Positions 14,401 to 28,423 of a stretch of DNA of 64,000 nt are shown piece after piece; position 1 is the first letter of the stretch; each line of letters starts with the position of its first letter. Position numbers and translations under genes: made by a program. Origin of the DNA: Hofstenia miamia (lineage: Eukaryota; Xenacoelomorpha; Acoela); the NCBI GenBank assembly GCA_004352715.1, contig SCFE01000042.1, forward strand, positions 1,313,865 to 1,377,864, given 5' to 3'. The notes under the pieces are model-generated. The model ran no database searches. It saw only the letters and a list, made by a program, of their open reading frames with translations, and had not been told where the DNA came from.

Positions 14401-16573
14401 TATATATATATATATGTATCAGAGTTGGAATCGGATCGGATCTAAATTTTGAGATAATTTCGGACCTGTTTCGGATCCAAAAATTTTTAAAAATTGTGTA
14501 TATTGTATATTTTATACATTTCGCACATTTTTAAATTGAATGCCACTTTAAATGTGTTAACAATATCATTCTAAGTGAAATTTAGCAATTGAATTTCATT
14601 GTTCATACAACAGGTTCCATGTCATTCTTTCTAACAACTTATAAAATTGATGATGAATATTTTAAATCTGAAAATGCGATTCATGTTAGCCAACGCATAG
14701 AAATATAATTGTAAGGCAACCAAACACATCTGTTTATATAAACTTGTAAATGGAAAAGCAGAAGAAACACAGAGAAGCAAGTGGCATACATTAGTTGCTG
14801 CAAACACCGCCAAAATTTAATGATACTAATATAATTATAAAATTGTCATGTAAGATGCACTATAAGCAAATTGCAATGCCAAGATCAACTTAGTTTTCAG
14901 AAGGTTGTGATTATTGTAATTATTAATACAAAAATTTTTATAGAGACATACCCTTTGCATAGCAATAATAGGGTATTAAATTATTTAATGTTGCTTTTAC
15001 ATAATTTAAAATTTGTAATATAACTAATATCCAATTTCAATGAAAAGAAAAATTCAAAATTTATCTTTAAATCTCAAATTTAGTTTGAAAAATGAATTTT
15101 TCTATCACGGATTTTAGTACACTCTACTACAATTTTTTTAATGTCTTGCAATACATATATTTTGCGTGTGTTCTTTAATATGCAATTGTTTCGGCTATTC
15201 ATAGTAACATTGCAAAATGGTAATTTTGATTTTGGACATAGTAAAATTAATGGAAAGGTAATACCATAAAAAACTCAACTATTTAAACTCTTTAAATATA
15301 TTGTGATTATAGTTGATTTACAATTTTAAGGAATTAGAAAGCTACAAAGCTTACAAATAAGCCAAGAAATGAATTTGTTGGAATGTTTGCGGGGCAATAA
15401 TCAATTTCCACTCATAATCAAAGTCACGCCAATCAGAAACGGATTTGCTTCTTGTGGGTGTACAAATACAGATAAGGAAGCAATCTATTTCAAACATAAA
15501 TGGACATTAGCCGTAAATTGAGGTTCACCCCCAGCCGAAGTCCGCTTAGGCGAATTTACATCCTCGCCATTTTAAGCCTATTTGATCGTTGATATTGTAA
15601 GAATACTTATTTATATTGGGATCGAAAACTAAAATTCCTTTAAAAATTCGGATCGGATCCTACAATTTTGGATCCGATTCCATCTCTGATATATATATAT
15701 TTGGGCTTTATTGCAGATCAGCAGACTCTGATATGTAAACATATTATTTCTACGCAACACTGTATATGACATCATCTATAACCTAAATTTAAATTCTAAA
15801 TTTTACATTATTTTATAGACCTAAACCCTAACCATAGAGATTTTAAACTAATAATTTGTTCAATTTAAGTTTCCGGTAAAATGATTATATTTGAAATCAG
15901 CATAAAAAATATGGTATAAATATGTAAAAAATATTATTTATTATTGAGGGTACTATTCTGCAATACACTTTTTTTTGTAAGAACAATTTTATAAGAACAA
16001 TGAGGCTTAAAAATGCCAAAAAATAAGAACAATTTAAGACCAGTAGTGAGGCTGAAAGTATTTAAAAAGTAGTTTTTTTGTTTTTATTTTTTCAATGAAT
16101 AGTAACAAAAGATACTTATTTACAGTTCCAAACATTTAAAAATACTAAACGTAAGAGAATCAAACAAAAGGGCTTTTCGTAACATAAAGTAGTTATAGCA
16201 AAAAGAATCAGTGGCATCTAAAATCCTCTAAATAATAAAGTAAATAGCCAAAGCTTGTTTTTTACCTTAGAAAAAAATAAGAACAAAATAAGAAAAATTT
16301 AAGGCTCAAAGTGCCAAAAAAATAAGAAAAGCTGAGCCTCAGCAAAAATTTACTGGTTCTTATAAAAAAAAGTGTAATGCCCCTAAACCTAAATTTTACA
16401 ATATTTTATAGACCTAAACCCTAAAAAATGAATTTTTAAGATTTGATGACGTAAACCCTTAGCATGTTATTTGACGTCACTTCGGCTTTTAGAAATCAGA
16501 GTCCGTTGATTTCCAATAACGCCTATATATATATATATATATGCATATATATATAAAGGTGTGTAAGATGTAT

Positions 16574-16615
<42 letters not shown>

Positions 16616-19600
16616 CAATTCTACTCAACAGTATTTTCCTTACTAGTATTTAATAAGAGAAATAGCTAGAAAGGCCGTTTAGGTGGTTAAAGTATTTTTA
16701 TTGATTATCGTCGAATATTTTTTGTTTACTGTAATTATATTCAAACCACTGCATTTTGTTATTTCAACAAATGAAAAAGCTCACACAATGGCAAAGCCTG
16801 TGATCTTTTTTTATTATGATTGCTACTGCTAATTAATGTTCTTTGTTCTTATTATAATGCCAAAGTTATTTTCTTTAACTTCGTGAGGATGTTTGTAGAC
16901 TTCTGTGTTTAAATGTCCACTTAGATGTTCTTTTATTCTCTTTCCGAATTGTCTAACTGTTTCACCAATGTACAATTTATTGCAATTGTCACATTTATAT
17001 CAATAGACAAGTTCTTTGGAATTTGATCTTTATTCTTAAATATATATTCGGTTTTGTATAATTGAAATATTGATCTTCAATGATATAAGTTTGTGTTGAA
17101 TGTATGACAATTTCCAATAAATTTCTTTAACTTGTATACATATACATTTATGCAGTTTTGAAATATCTGTTCACCAGGTATGATACGATTTGTGGGATTA
17201 GAATTTATTGTGTACAACAATCGTCTTTTGCTTTAGTTGCTGTCACACTACGATTTGGCTCTAATGCTTGGGATACATCTAAGGTTGCAGTGAGTCAATC
17301 TCGTTGGAGAATCCCATCTACAATAAATGGAATGAATATATTGACATTTAGAAATTTTATTTGTAAATTTTGACATTGTTTATTTTGGTAAATAAATCTC
17401 TTTGAATTCTTTTATTTCTTTAAAGAAATTTCTTCAAATTCTTTATAAAACTTGCCAATTTCTTGCAAAGAAATATAAAGATTCTTAAAAATCTTTAAAG
17501 AAATAAAAGATGTATCTTTAAATTCTTCTATTTCTTAAAAGAAATTTCTTTAATTTCCTCAAAAAACTTGCCAATTTCTTGCAAAGAAATGTAAAAAGCT
17601 TCTTTAAGATCCTCAAAGTTATTAAAGAATTTTGAACTAGGGTGAGGAGCCAATATCACCCAGACTTGTCAACAAAACAAATTTTTTAAGCTCGGCTCGT
17701 TTTACTTTTACATATTTTCGCTCTGCTCGCCAACGTAGAACCTAACAATAAGGGTCGTTTAACTCGATAATTTTTTACAAAATATTACTTCATAGCTATT
17801 CCTAATATTAAATAAACATTTTAAAATAAGATTATAAGAAAAACATGTTGAATGAAAAAATAAGAAAAATCTGGATAATCAAATTAACAAGCATAACTAT
17901 AAATTTGCTTTGTTTAATAAAGCCTTGTTTTGGGCTCGTTGTTTATCCAATGAGTGCTCAAGTTCGGCTCGTTAGAATCTCGCCTAATTGACAATTCGGC
18001 TATCACCTAATCAAGCGCAAATGGCTGTGCGGGTGACGGTTGGATCAATAACACGCAATCTGATCAATATATGTGTTCTGGCAGAAGTCACTCGAGGGTA
18101 TCCCTTGCCACTTCTGGATACATATACATAGCACCCCAATTCACAATGACGTTTAATGGTGCATGATATTGTAGGTTGAGAAATGCTAAGCCGTGTTGCA
18201 ATCACAAAAAAATAATGAAATATTGGAAATAATTTAGTAAAATGATGTAAATATGCACAAGTCATGTACATAATAGGGATAGAAAAGATAAAAAAACTTA
18301 CACACAAAAAATACAGGATTCAATATTAAGTATTTCAAAGTTAAATTAATTATTTTCTAAAAATAATGCAGCGGTTCAAATAATTTTTCCCCTGCTGTAT
18401 ATAGTGCATGTGCTCAGATTTGTGTCATAATTTTTTCAAGAGGTGCGCAAGAAAATAAATAATATTNATATAGCTTATGTGTACCCTACTTTAGCTCAGT
18501 GTGCACTCAAGGCATGGCACAACTCGACTTAAACTCTATTTTGTGAAAGTGTTCTATCTATTCACAACCTGACTTGTTACTAGTTGTTCATTAAATGTTA
18601 CATGTAGCCATTACCAAAAATATATTGGCTTATTAAATATATCTTGTTTGAACAACTTCCTAACTAACATTTATAATTTAGTACATGTACAGTCACTNAC
18701 CCAGACTTGTCAACAAAACAAATTTTTTAAGCTCGGCTCGTTTTACTTTTACATATTTTCGCTCTGCTCGCCAACGTAGAACCTAACAATAAGGGTCGTT
18801 TAACTCGATAATTTTTTACAAAATATTACTTCATAGCTATTCCTAATATTAAATAAACATTTTAAAATAAGATTATAAGAAAAACATGTTGAATGAAAAA
18901 ATAAGAAAAATCTGGATAATCAAATTAACAAGCATAACTATAAATTTGCTTTGTTTAATAAAGCCTTGTTTTGGGCTCGTTGTTTATCCAATGAGTGCTC
19001 AAGTTCGGCTCGTTAGAATCTCGCCTAATTGACAATTCGGCTATCACCTAATCAAGCGCAAATGGCTGTGCGGGTGACGGTTGGATCAATAACACGCAAT
19101 CTGATCAATATATGTGTTCTGGCAGAAGTCACTCGAGGGTATCCCTTGCCACTTCTGGATACATATACATAGCACCCCAATTCACAATGACGTTTAATGG
19201 TGCATGATATTGTAGGTTGAGAAATGCTAAGCCGTGTTGCAATCACAAAAAAATAATGAAATATTGGAAATAATTTAGTAAAATGATGTAAATATGCACA
19301 AGTCATGTACATAATAGGGATAGAAAAGATAAAAAAACTTACACACAAAAAATACAGGATTCAATATTAAGTATTTCAAAGTTAAATTAATTATTTTCTA
19401 AAAATAATGCAGCGGTTCAAATAATTTTTCCCCTGCTGTATATAGTGCATGTGCTCAGATTTGTGTCATAATTTTTTCAAGAGGTGCGCAAGAAAATAAA
19501 TAATATTCCGTGCGGTGTGATATTCGCACATCTCTACAACAAAAGTAAATAAAAATTTGTTTGAAGGACATATGTTCATAAACGAAGTGATAAAATTATT

Positions 19601-22600
19601 ATTAACATTATTTGAAAATTCTACAAACTTTTTGCTAAATGTTATTCTTTACTTACTACTGCAAAATAGCAGTTATTGTGCATTCACATAATCAAATTGC
19701 GTTCACAATTACCATACTTGCTGCCTAATTTTGTATGAAGCAAGCGAAAGCCTAATTCATCAGCCCCTATAGCATGGATGCACTGCTTATAAGAAATATT
19801 GGCGATAAAGTATTTTCTTCAAAATGAGAAACAACATGCGCAGAACATATGCTCACATAAGAAAGGAAATTTCAATTTCAATGTTCTTAGTAAATGCAAT
19901 TATTGAAATCAACAAAAATAATTGGCTGTGCAAATGAATAAGGGTGACAGAAATGTAATTGTAATGTGTTCAACTTAAAATTATCCAAAAAATGACCAGA
20001 AAATGTATTGATATTTACCTATTAATATAAAAATATAATTAAACTTAATTATTTTCATGCACTAGAAAAAAGAATGCTCACCAACACTTGTAATAAAAAA
20101 TATAATANNNNNNNNNNNNNNNNNNNNNTGGCTGTGCAAATGAATAAGGGTGACAGAAATGTAATTGTAATGTGTTCAACTTCAAATTATCCAAAAAATG
20201 ACCAGAAAATGTATTGATATTTACCTATTAATATAAAAATATAATTAAACTTAAATATTTTCATGCACTAGAAAAAAGAATGCTCACCAACACTTGTAAT
20301 AAAAAATATAATAAATTTACATTTTTTAGGATTGTGTTATAACAGTATATTTCATATAAGATTATAGGTACAGGTAAAAACATGAATATTTACATAATGA
20401 CAAAATATGCATTACTTCTCATAGTAATTAAACTATACTGCTTTTGATAATTTGAGGTGACTGCTTACCTATTGTAAACAGAGGTTTGTTATTAGTGGAC
20501 TTTGTGCATTGCATGTGAATTTACCCTGCTTAATCTGTCTGAAAAACTATTGAGCTTATAACACAATTAGAAAAAAATGGGTTGGTTTTTCGTTTAGTGA
20601 TAATGAACTATACTTGCATTCTGCCACAAATGTACATAATTTTTGTGCAAATCAAGAAATTTCAAATTGTCAACCTTTATTTGAGAAATTGAGAATCAAG
20701 CTTACTCAAATTTTTAGTAGTTCAGATTTCGTTTTCAACAAAAAAACTTTGTGATTAGTCAGAGAAGATTGGAATATATAAAAGTCATAGGCGTAGTAAT
20801 CAAAAACACTAAAAGATTTGCTATATTTGATGTACACAATCTGAAGCCTTCACATCTAAATAAGTTTTCAAATGAGAATTTCTAATCCTATTTGATACAA
20901 TGCCAATATTTGATGCTAGAGTGTTTTAAGTCATTGTGCATAAATTCGTTAAAGAATTTTTGCTTGAAGTCCACTTTTATGCCGTTTTATAGAATTATAT
21001 TAGTAAAATTGAATATTTCTTGTTTTTCACTTAAAATAATTTTCTCTAAACTTCTTAATTTTGCTAGGTTTTGTGTAAAACTAAATCATGATCGATTTTG
21101 AAACGTGATGTACAGTGTATATACAGAAGAATTCATTAATGCGCTATTTTACAAAGTATAAGCTTAACCCTTAACATCCCAGTGTAATTATATGGTTACA
21201 TTCGTTGCTTTTACAATTTCAAACATTTCCATTCAAACCCATTAAAAAGTTTGAAATTAATTTCATATGAACACAAATATAAGTAAAAGTTTTCACCTGT
21301 TATGGTGAAAATCTGTGCCAAATTCTTAACAATTTTTTCAAAAAAATACCATATTTTTACAAATTTTCCCTATAGTTAGTGTTCAGACAATAAACCGAGC
21401 GAAGCCCCATGTGACTAATAACTGACCTAAATTGTTTTCTGTTCTGTAGACGCAGAACAGACTACAATAAAGCCGTGCACAAAAATCAAAGATTGCAGGA
21501 ACCAACAACTAGAGAATGTCTGCAAAGGTGTAGATTACTGGATCTACAATGGAACGGGCCTTTAAATGAAAGAGAAGAGAATGTTTTATCTAGTAGTTTT
21601 TTCAGATTATAAAATATCTCTTAGTTTATGAACTATAAGCGTTAAAATGTTTTGGAACAAGTTATAAAAAAATAATATTTCGCTTCTTGCAATCAATAAA
21701 AAAAATAATAATAACAAAATGATTCAAATAGGGTTGCAAACAAACCATACTTGATATATGTAAATGCTTGTGGGGAGCATGGTTGAATATGAGCAGGGCA
21801 GACCACCGGGCTTTGGCCATGCTTGGACTGAGGTATTGAAATCATGTGTCAAAAATGGGTCGAAAATAAACAATAATTTCTATGCCTAGATTGCTAGACC
21901 ATGTCTCATGTCTTAGCAAGATAGAGAGATATGCAAGCATTATTTGAATGACTAACATTTCTGAATGAATATCAAAAATTGATTTTGTGCGAATCCTATA
22001 GAGATTCTTTATATTAGTTGTAATTTAATTTTAGCATTTTATGTAACGAGAAAATGTTTATAAATTTTTACATTATTAACTTGCGACAGCTCTACTAATA
22101 AGTAAAATTTTAAACTGATGAATTAACATTTAGGTTCAATGAAGCGACTTTCACTGATGACCAATCAGGATTGGACACTGACACAGGGATAGCAAGTAGT
22201 GTGAATTTCAATACACTAGATGGCGTAAGCGAAAGTGAAATGTCAACCGTGTTTGATGACACGGATCAGGAATTTAAGCCCGGAAAACGAAATAAAGGAC
22301 CAAAGAAATTCTTTTCTAGACACCAGAGCTTAAGATCGAAAGGTTTATATCTCATAAACATTATTTATACATTTTTATGTACAACACCTTAAATTATGTT
22401 ATTATAGGATGTTCAACAAAGTCCCTTCCTTGAATTTACTGTCAGTTTTATCAATGACATAGACGTAAATATTTCAGATCAACATTAGTACTGCTAAAAT
22501 ATTGTTAAGCAAACATGAAATTGTCATTGCTGTTAGGAATTTTATTGAAATGAATTTCATAACATTTTAAAATCAAACTTTTGATGAAAGTTATTTGTTG

Positions 22601-22963
22601 GAAAAACTATGCACCCCTCGAGTTTAAGTACTTACACACTTTTCGACATTTCTTAATGCAATTGTCGGCATCTACTTTAACTAAACTATGCTGTTCTGTT
22701 CTTATTTTCTCAGATGTAAACAGCACAAATCACTGAAGAATTCAATTGTTTAAATAGTTTTTACCCTCGTAGATTGTAATTCAAATAATATACGGTTGTG
22801 TTGTCTAAAGAACGGAATTTCACTTGGGATTTTTTGAACTTTAACATTAAAAAATAGAATCGCAGTAAAACAGTTTCACGAGTGCATTTCAATTTTTATA
22901 ACAATTCAAAAATATTTCTGAGAATTATTATAATACCAAATTAATGATTACTTCATTTCTCAT

Positions 22964-23004
<41 letters not shown>

Positions 23005-24745
23005 TAGCATCGACGAGTTTATTGCTAGAATATTAGTGAAACACAAATAACATCTAGCGTTCTATGCATAATTAACAACTGTTTGCAAGCACCAAGAATT
23101 ATGTAAAGAAAACTACTTAATTGAATTAGTGAATGAGTAATAACACCAATCAGCTGTGAGATTGTACTTCTATGCTTTGAGCACATGAATTGTGAATTAA
23201 TCAATCAAAAATAGAAAGAGTTTAGCTTACACATAATTTGGCTTTTACTGGCGCCATGTCTAACAGCCTTTGAAATAAAGTAAAATAACAGTAAAGTAAA
23301 ACTAACATGAGAATGAATGCATTATAGTTAGATCATGGAAGAGCTGACAGGTACTGCAAGGCTGATGCACTTGTGTTGCCTCAGATGTACCACCAGCTGT
23401 TCCTCAATAGAAAAACGAATTTAGCTTGACATCAAATTATCAGTAATTGAATAAGAGTGAAGATGAAAGTGACCAATTTAGACCACATCAAAATGATTTA
23501 ATGAAACTAATTGCATACAGTTAGGCCCTACTTTAACCTGTCAGCTGTTTGACGGGATGTGAGTGTGCAAACATATATCTCTCAATCAAGTGGAATTAAC
23601 TATCAGTTCTCATTAACAATTAAGTGCAAATGTAAAACAAGAAGATGGAAGATGCGATTCAGGTATTTACTGCAATAACAATGAGTTTTGATATGTCTAT
23701 CAAGTTGTTGGAAAAACGTCAAATGTCCTACAGAACGCGACGAAAACACAAGATAATCGAAAGTGTACATAACTGGATTGAACCTTTGTGACATGTCTTT
23801 CAGCAGCTAGAAGTTTTGAAGAAGCTGTTTAGTATGTTATTATCAATTGGAAAAGTACTGTGCTGCAACTGAAAACAATGAGTCAGATTCAGTCATCAAA
23901 ATTCTTTCACGCAATCGTTAGAAAATTTTGGGAAAGAAACATTGGACCTCCACCACACACACTCATATTATTGCTTTATTTTTATATCCAAATCTTAAAT
24001 CCTTACCCTCTTTTTTGCATTCACCGTCAACAACAACGGATTTTGCAGCAGAAGTGGATCCCAAATGCGATAGTCCAGCTCTTAGCAAGACATCTGTGAA
24101 GCAGATTGATATTGGTTTGACCAATACCCCACCAGTAGCAAAGAAAGCGGCTGCTGCGCCATGTCTAAGTAATCCTGCTTCTATCTTATCAATTGGAAAT
24201 TTTTATGATGTACTTGATTTGCCTACTCTTATTCAGTTACAATTGCGACACTGACAATTGAAAAAGAACTCCCCAGATATCATAAGCTCGTTGTTAAAGG
24301 ATATACATGATTATCCTCTCGTTTTCGGGCAAAACAACAAGCACGTCTTCACACTACTAAACCTCGTCGCTCGAAAAACGTTTGTTATACCAGCTTCTTT
24401 GGCTGAAAGTGACCAGCATTTTTCTATTTTTGGTGATATTATTACTGATAAACGTAGTAGCTTGATTCCAGAACTTGCTGAAATGTTAGTCGTCCTTAAA
24501 GAAGTTTCTATTTGATATTTTTGTTCTACAGCAATTTTATGTTAGTAGATTTTAATGCTTTTTTTCTAAACTTTCTATTTTCCTTTGTTATCAGTCTTCA
24601 GTAATATGCTGATAATTTGATCAAAGGTATGCAGGCGGAAAGTGGGCCAAAAGTGAAAAAATGTGGGTTGTGGGCTGGGTTGATTTTTGTGAAAATACGT
24701 AGATTGCGGACCGGATTGGGCCAAAAAATAGTGGCCTGCTCCAAA

Positions 24746-24780
<35 letters not shown>

Positions 24781-27700
24781 AATTACTTATATTCATAAAA
24801 AATAACTAAAATCTTACAAAATACACTGAAATTGTCAAAATTGATTTTATCAAGGTTGAATGCTACTTTGGAAAGCATGAATATGATCTCATGCTACTTT
24901 ATATAATGCGATTTAGAAACACGACATTTACTGCAGTCACAGGATAAAAACCAGGAGCATATGTTATTAACATCAAAGTTAGACTTAACGTAATTAGTGA
25001 AAAATTCATATATTTCAAATTTGAAATATCTTGGTCTTGCAACTACGTCGATGTTAGTATTGATTATGATGAAATTTGCTAAATGAACCACTTTGTAGAA
25101 ATAATTTGGTGATGATATAGATTTATTTACTTTTCGAGATTGTAGGATTGATTTTCCATACGTTCTGAAAACGACTTTCTTTTAAGTAAATTTTTTATAA
25201 TCATATGGATGAATGGTGCATTTATTATTATTAGTGTATTTAGAAATATTAAGCTAAAATTCGATGGAAATTCGTAAAATCTTAAATCGCGTTAATTCAT
25301 TATAGTCTATATTTGTCATATTTGAAGCCCAGTGAATGCAACGTCTTTGAAATTTTTCCAGTTTAATAATTCCAGTTCTTGATGGATGCCAAATTTGAGA
25401 ACCGTATGTTAAATGTGATAATATGTAAGTTTTATATAATTGAATCTTTAAACTGTTAGATGACAAAAATAGAAAGTTTCTTCTTAGAAATTTGAATAAT
25501 TGGATACCTTTAGATATAGTATATTCATAGTGATATTTCCATTTCAAGCTTTCATTAATTGGTATACCAAGATCTTTGATGGTATTGGATTGTGGTATTA
25601 TTAAAATTTCATCAATACAATCAAAATTGTTGTGTGATTTTTTGAAGCAAATCATACTAGACTTTTTTGCATTAAATTTATTTCTTTTACACCAGTTATT
25701 TAGGAGATCTACTTGACTTTGAATATTATAACATTGATTATCATAAAATAGAAGCTTCAATGCAACCTGTAATATCATTGATAAAAATTATAAATAATAA
25801 AAGACCCAATATACTCCCTTGTGGTATACCACTAGTTACTTCTTGTTAAAAGATAAAATTCCATTTATATTCACACATTGTAGTCTATCTTCTAAATATG
25901 AATTGAAAAATCTCAGAAATTTAGCATCAAATCCAAATAATAACAACTTTTCAAGTAATTTATCGTGTGGTACGGTATCAAATGCTTTGGAAATGTCAAA
26001 GTATATCGCATAGAAAAAGATATATTCTTATCAAAGTTATTGTAAATCAAGAGATTTGTAATCGTTGAAGAACTTTTTCTAAAGCCATGTTGAGATTTAC
26101 TTAATTTAGGTTCTACATGATTGTATATTAAAATAAACAACAATCATTCATAAATTTATTATACTCTGGGAAAAATACTAATTGGACGATAATTATTAAT
26201 TTGAGTTCCATTTCCGATTTTATGTATTGGCGTAATGTACGAAATTTTCCAAATTTGAGGAAATATACAATTTTCAATGATGTGATGAAATATAATGTAA
26301 AGATGAGGTATAAAACATGATGCAGTGTTCTTAATGAAAATTGAAGGCAAGGCATCTACTGAATGAGACGAAGTCACTTTCATCTTTATGATAATTTGAT
26401 AAATATCAAATTCAGTGAAGTGAAATTCATCAATGAATATTAATTGTTTTCTTAAATGTTGTACATCAACTTTGATTTTTTAGTGAAACTCATTGAAAAG
26501 TGAAAAGGAAACAGTTCAGCTTTTTAACTTGAACTATTTGCAATACTGTTTTCGAAAACCATGGTATTAGGAAAACTTAATTTTGACGAAAATGATCTTA
26601 GATATTTAAAGGTATCTTTTGAAGTTGTATTTTGAAAAGAGGTTAGAAACACAGTTTTATCTAGAGAAACAGATTCATTAAAGTTGTTTAGACATTTACT
26701 AATTTCCTCTGATGATGCTGATAATTGATGTCTTTCTTTCCGTTTTTTAATTGTTTCAAGTTTATTTAATAAATGAATTGTATGAGAGGAATAATAGTCC
26801 GCATAACCGCTTTTTACGTTTTCTTGGTATACAATTATCAATTAAGTAATACAGCTCGTAACAAAAGCTTAAGACCATAACATATATTTAATAGTTTTAA
26901 CATTTTAAATTATTAAATATTTGAGTACACTTTATGTTTTTTTTATGTTTTTTACATTAGAGATTGTTACCGTAACGTAATAAATACAAAAAAAAATTAT
27001 TCAATTGTTTAGTTTTCTTTTCGCATCAGTCTCCTATGGAAATTGTTGGGTCTTAAACTTTTGTTACAGATAGTAGATATTTTGATACCAATAACTTAAG
27101 AAATTGTCAATATCAATTATTTGCAGAGGATAAAATTGGCAAAGAGAATTATTGATTTTACAGTAATTTTCATTTGAAAATAAATAGTTTAAGCTGTTTG
27201 TCCTACAATAACATTGATTGAATATGTCCTTGATAACATTAATGTTCAATAAAACAAAATTATGACTAGAGAGTCCATGGAGGTTCTTATTTATGGTAGT
27301 ACTAATAATATCTTCTTCAATATTTGTTGCAAAAACTAAGTCTAATATATTACTTGAAGAAAAAGTTTGACAATGAACAAATTGAACTATATTATATCCC
27401 AACAAAACTTCAGCAATACTTTCTTCATATTCACATTTTGATGTATATGTTTGCCAATCCGAATTAGGTAAATTAAAGTCTCCAACAAAATATTTTTCTG
27501 AATTTATGTAGCCATCCGCTTTGGGGGGCTAATGTTATCTAGAATATATTTAAAAAAGGGCCAAATGACTACGGTTATTAGAGCATGAACACTATTGTCT
27601 GAAATCCTGAAAGTTTAAGGTGAGAGGTCTTACAACAGCAAGTTCTCTGATCTGATTATGGAAATGAAAGCTTTGGCCAGAGCTATCCCAGTGGAAAAGT

Positions 27701-28384
27701 CTTCAACAGAACACAAACTCAGAATCAAAAGTCCAGCTAGCCACGGGCGCTGGAGTGATTCAGCGTGAATATTTGTTCTAAGAGGGCAGCAAAATGAAAA
27801 TTTAGCAAAATATTATTTATATTTCCATTCATTTTCTAAATTTACAATGCAGTGATTGAAAAGTCTCTTTCTACAATTTTTGCAAATTAAAATTGAGTAT
27901 GTGATTTATGTTTTCCTTGAATAATGCTTGCATTTCAACCATTACTACGGTTAAATACATTATTTCATTATCCATATTTTTCAACCACTGAGTTGTTCTA
28001 TTCTTCTAAACGAAAAATAAGCTTTAACTTAGCCTAAGTCGGTTTTGAAGGAAATCTTCATATTACGTCTAAATAATATTACGTTTAAATAATCAAATAA
28101 AGCTTGAAAATATTTTGGGGACATTCCACAAGCCTTGCTTACATCAATATTATGTTTTATTAGTGTCAATGTTTGTATTCTTTTTATTTTAATATACATA
28201 TTTTCTTTTCTCACACTCTTAGGTTGCCAATTATCAATTTGATTGCTTTTATTGCACTTGTAGCTTCCTGTAAAAAATTTTGTACCCTTAGTTTTTCTTA
28301 TTCCTAGTATTTAGGGTCTGGCAGTACGAAAATTTTATGAGTCGGTTCGGTATCACTCAAAATACAGCGGTATCGATATAACTA

Positions 28385-28423
<39 letters not shown>

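Noticed and set aside
17158-17373. 71-residue ORF on the + strand beside the Penelope fragment
   Set aside because: Could be antisense of degraded element sequence; neither strand gives a recognisable reverse transcriptase.
25819-26013. Plus-strand ORF in the LINE region
   Set aside because: Shadow of the minus-strand reverse transcriptase relic.
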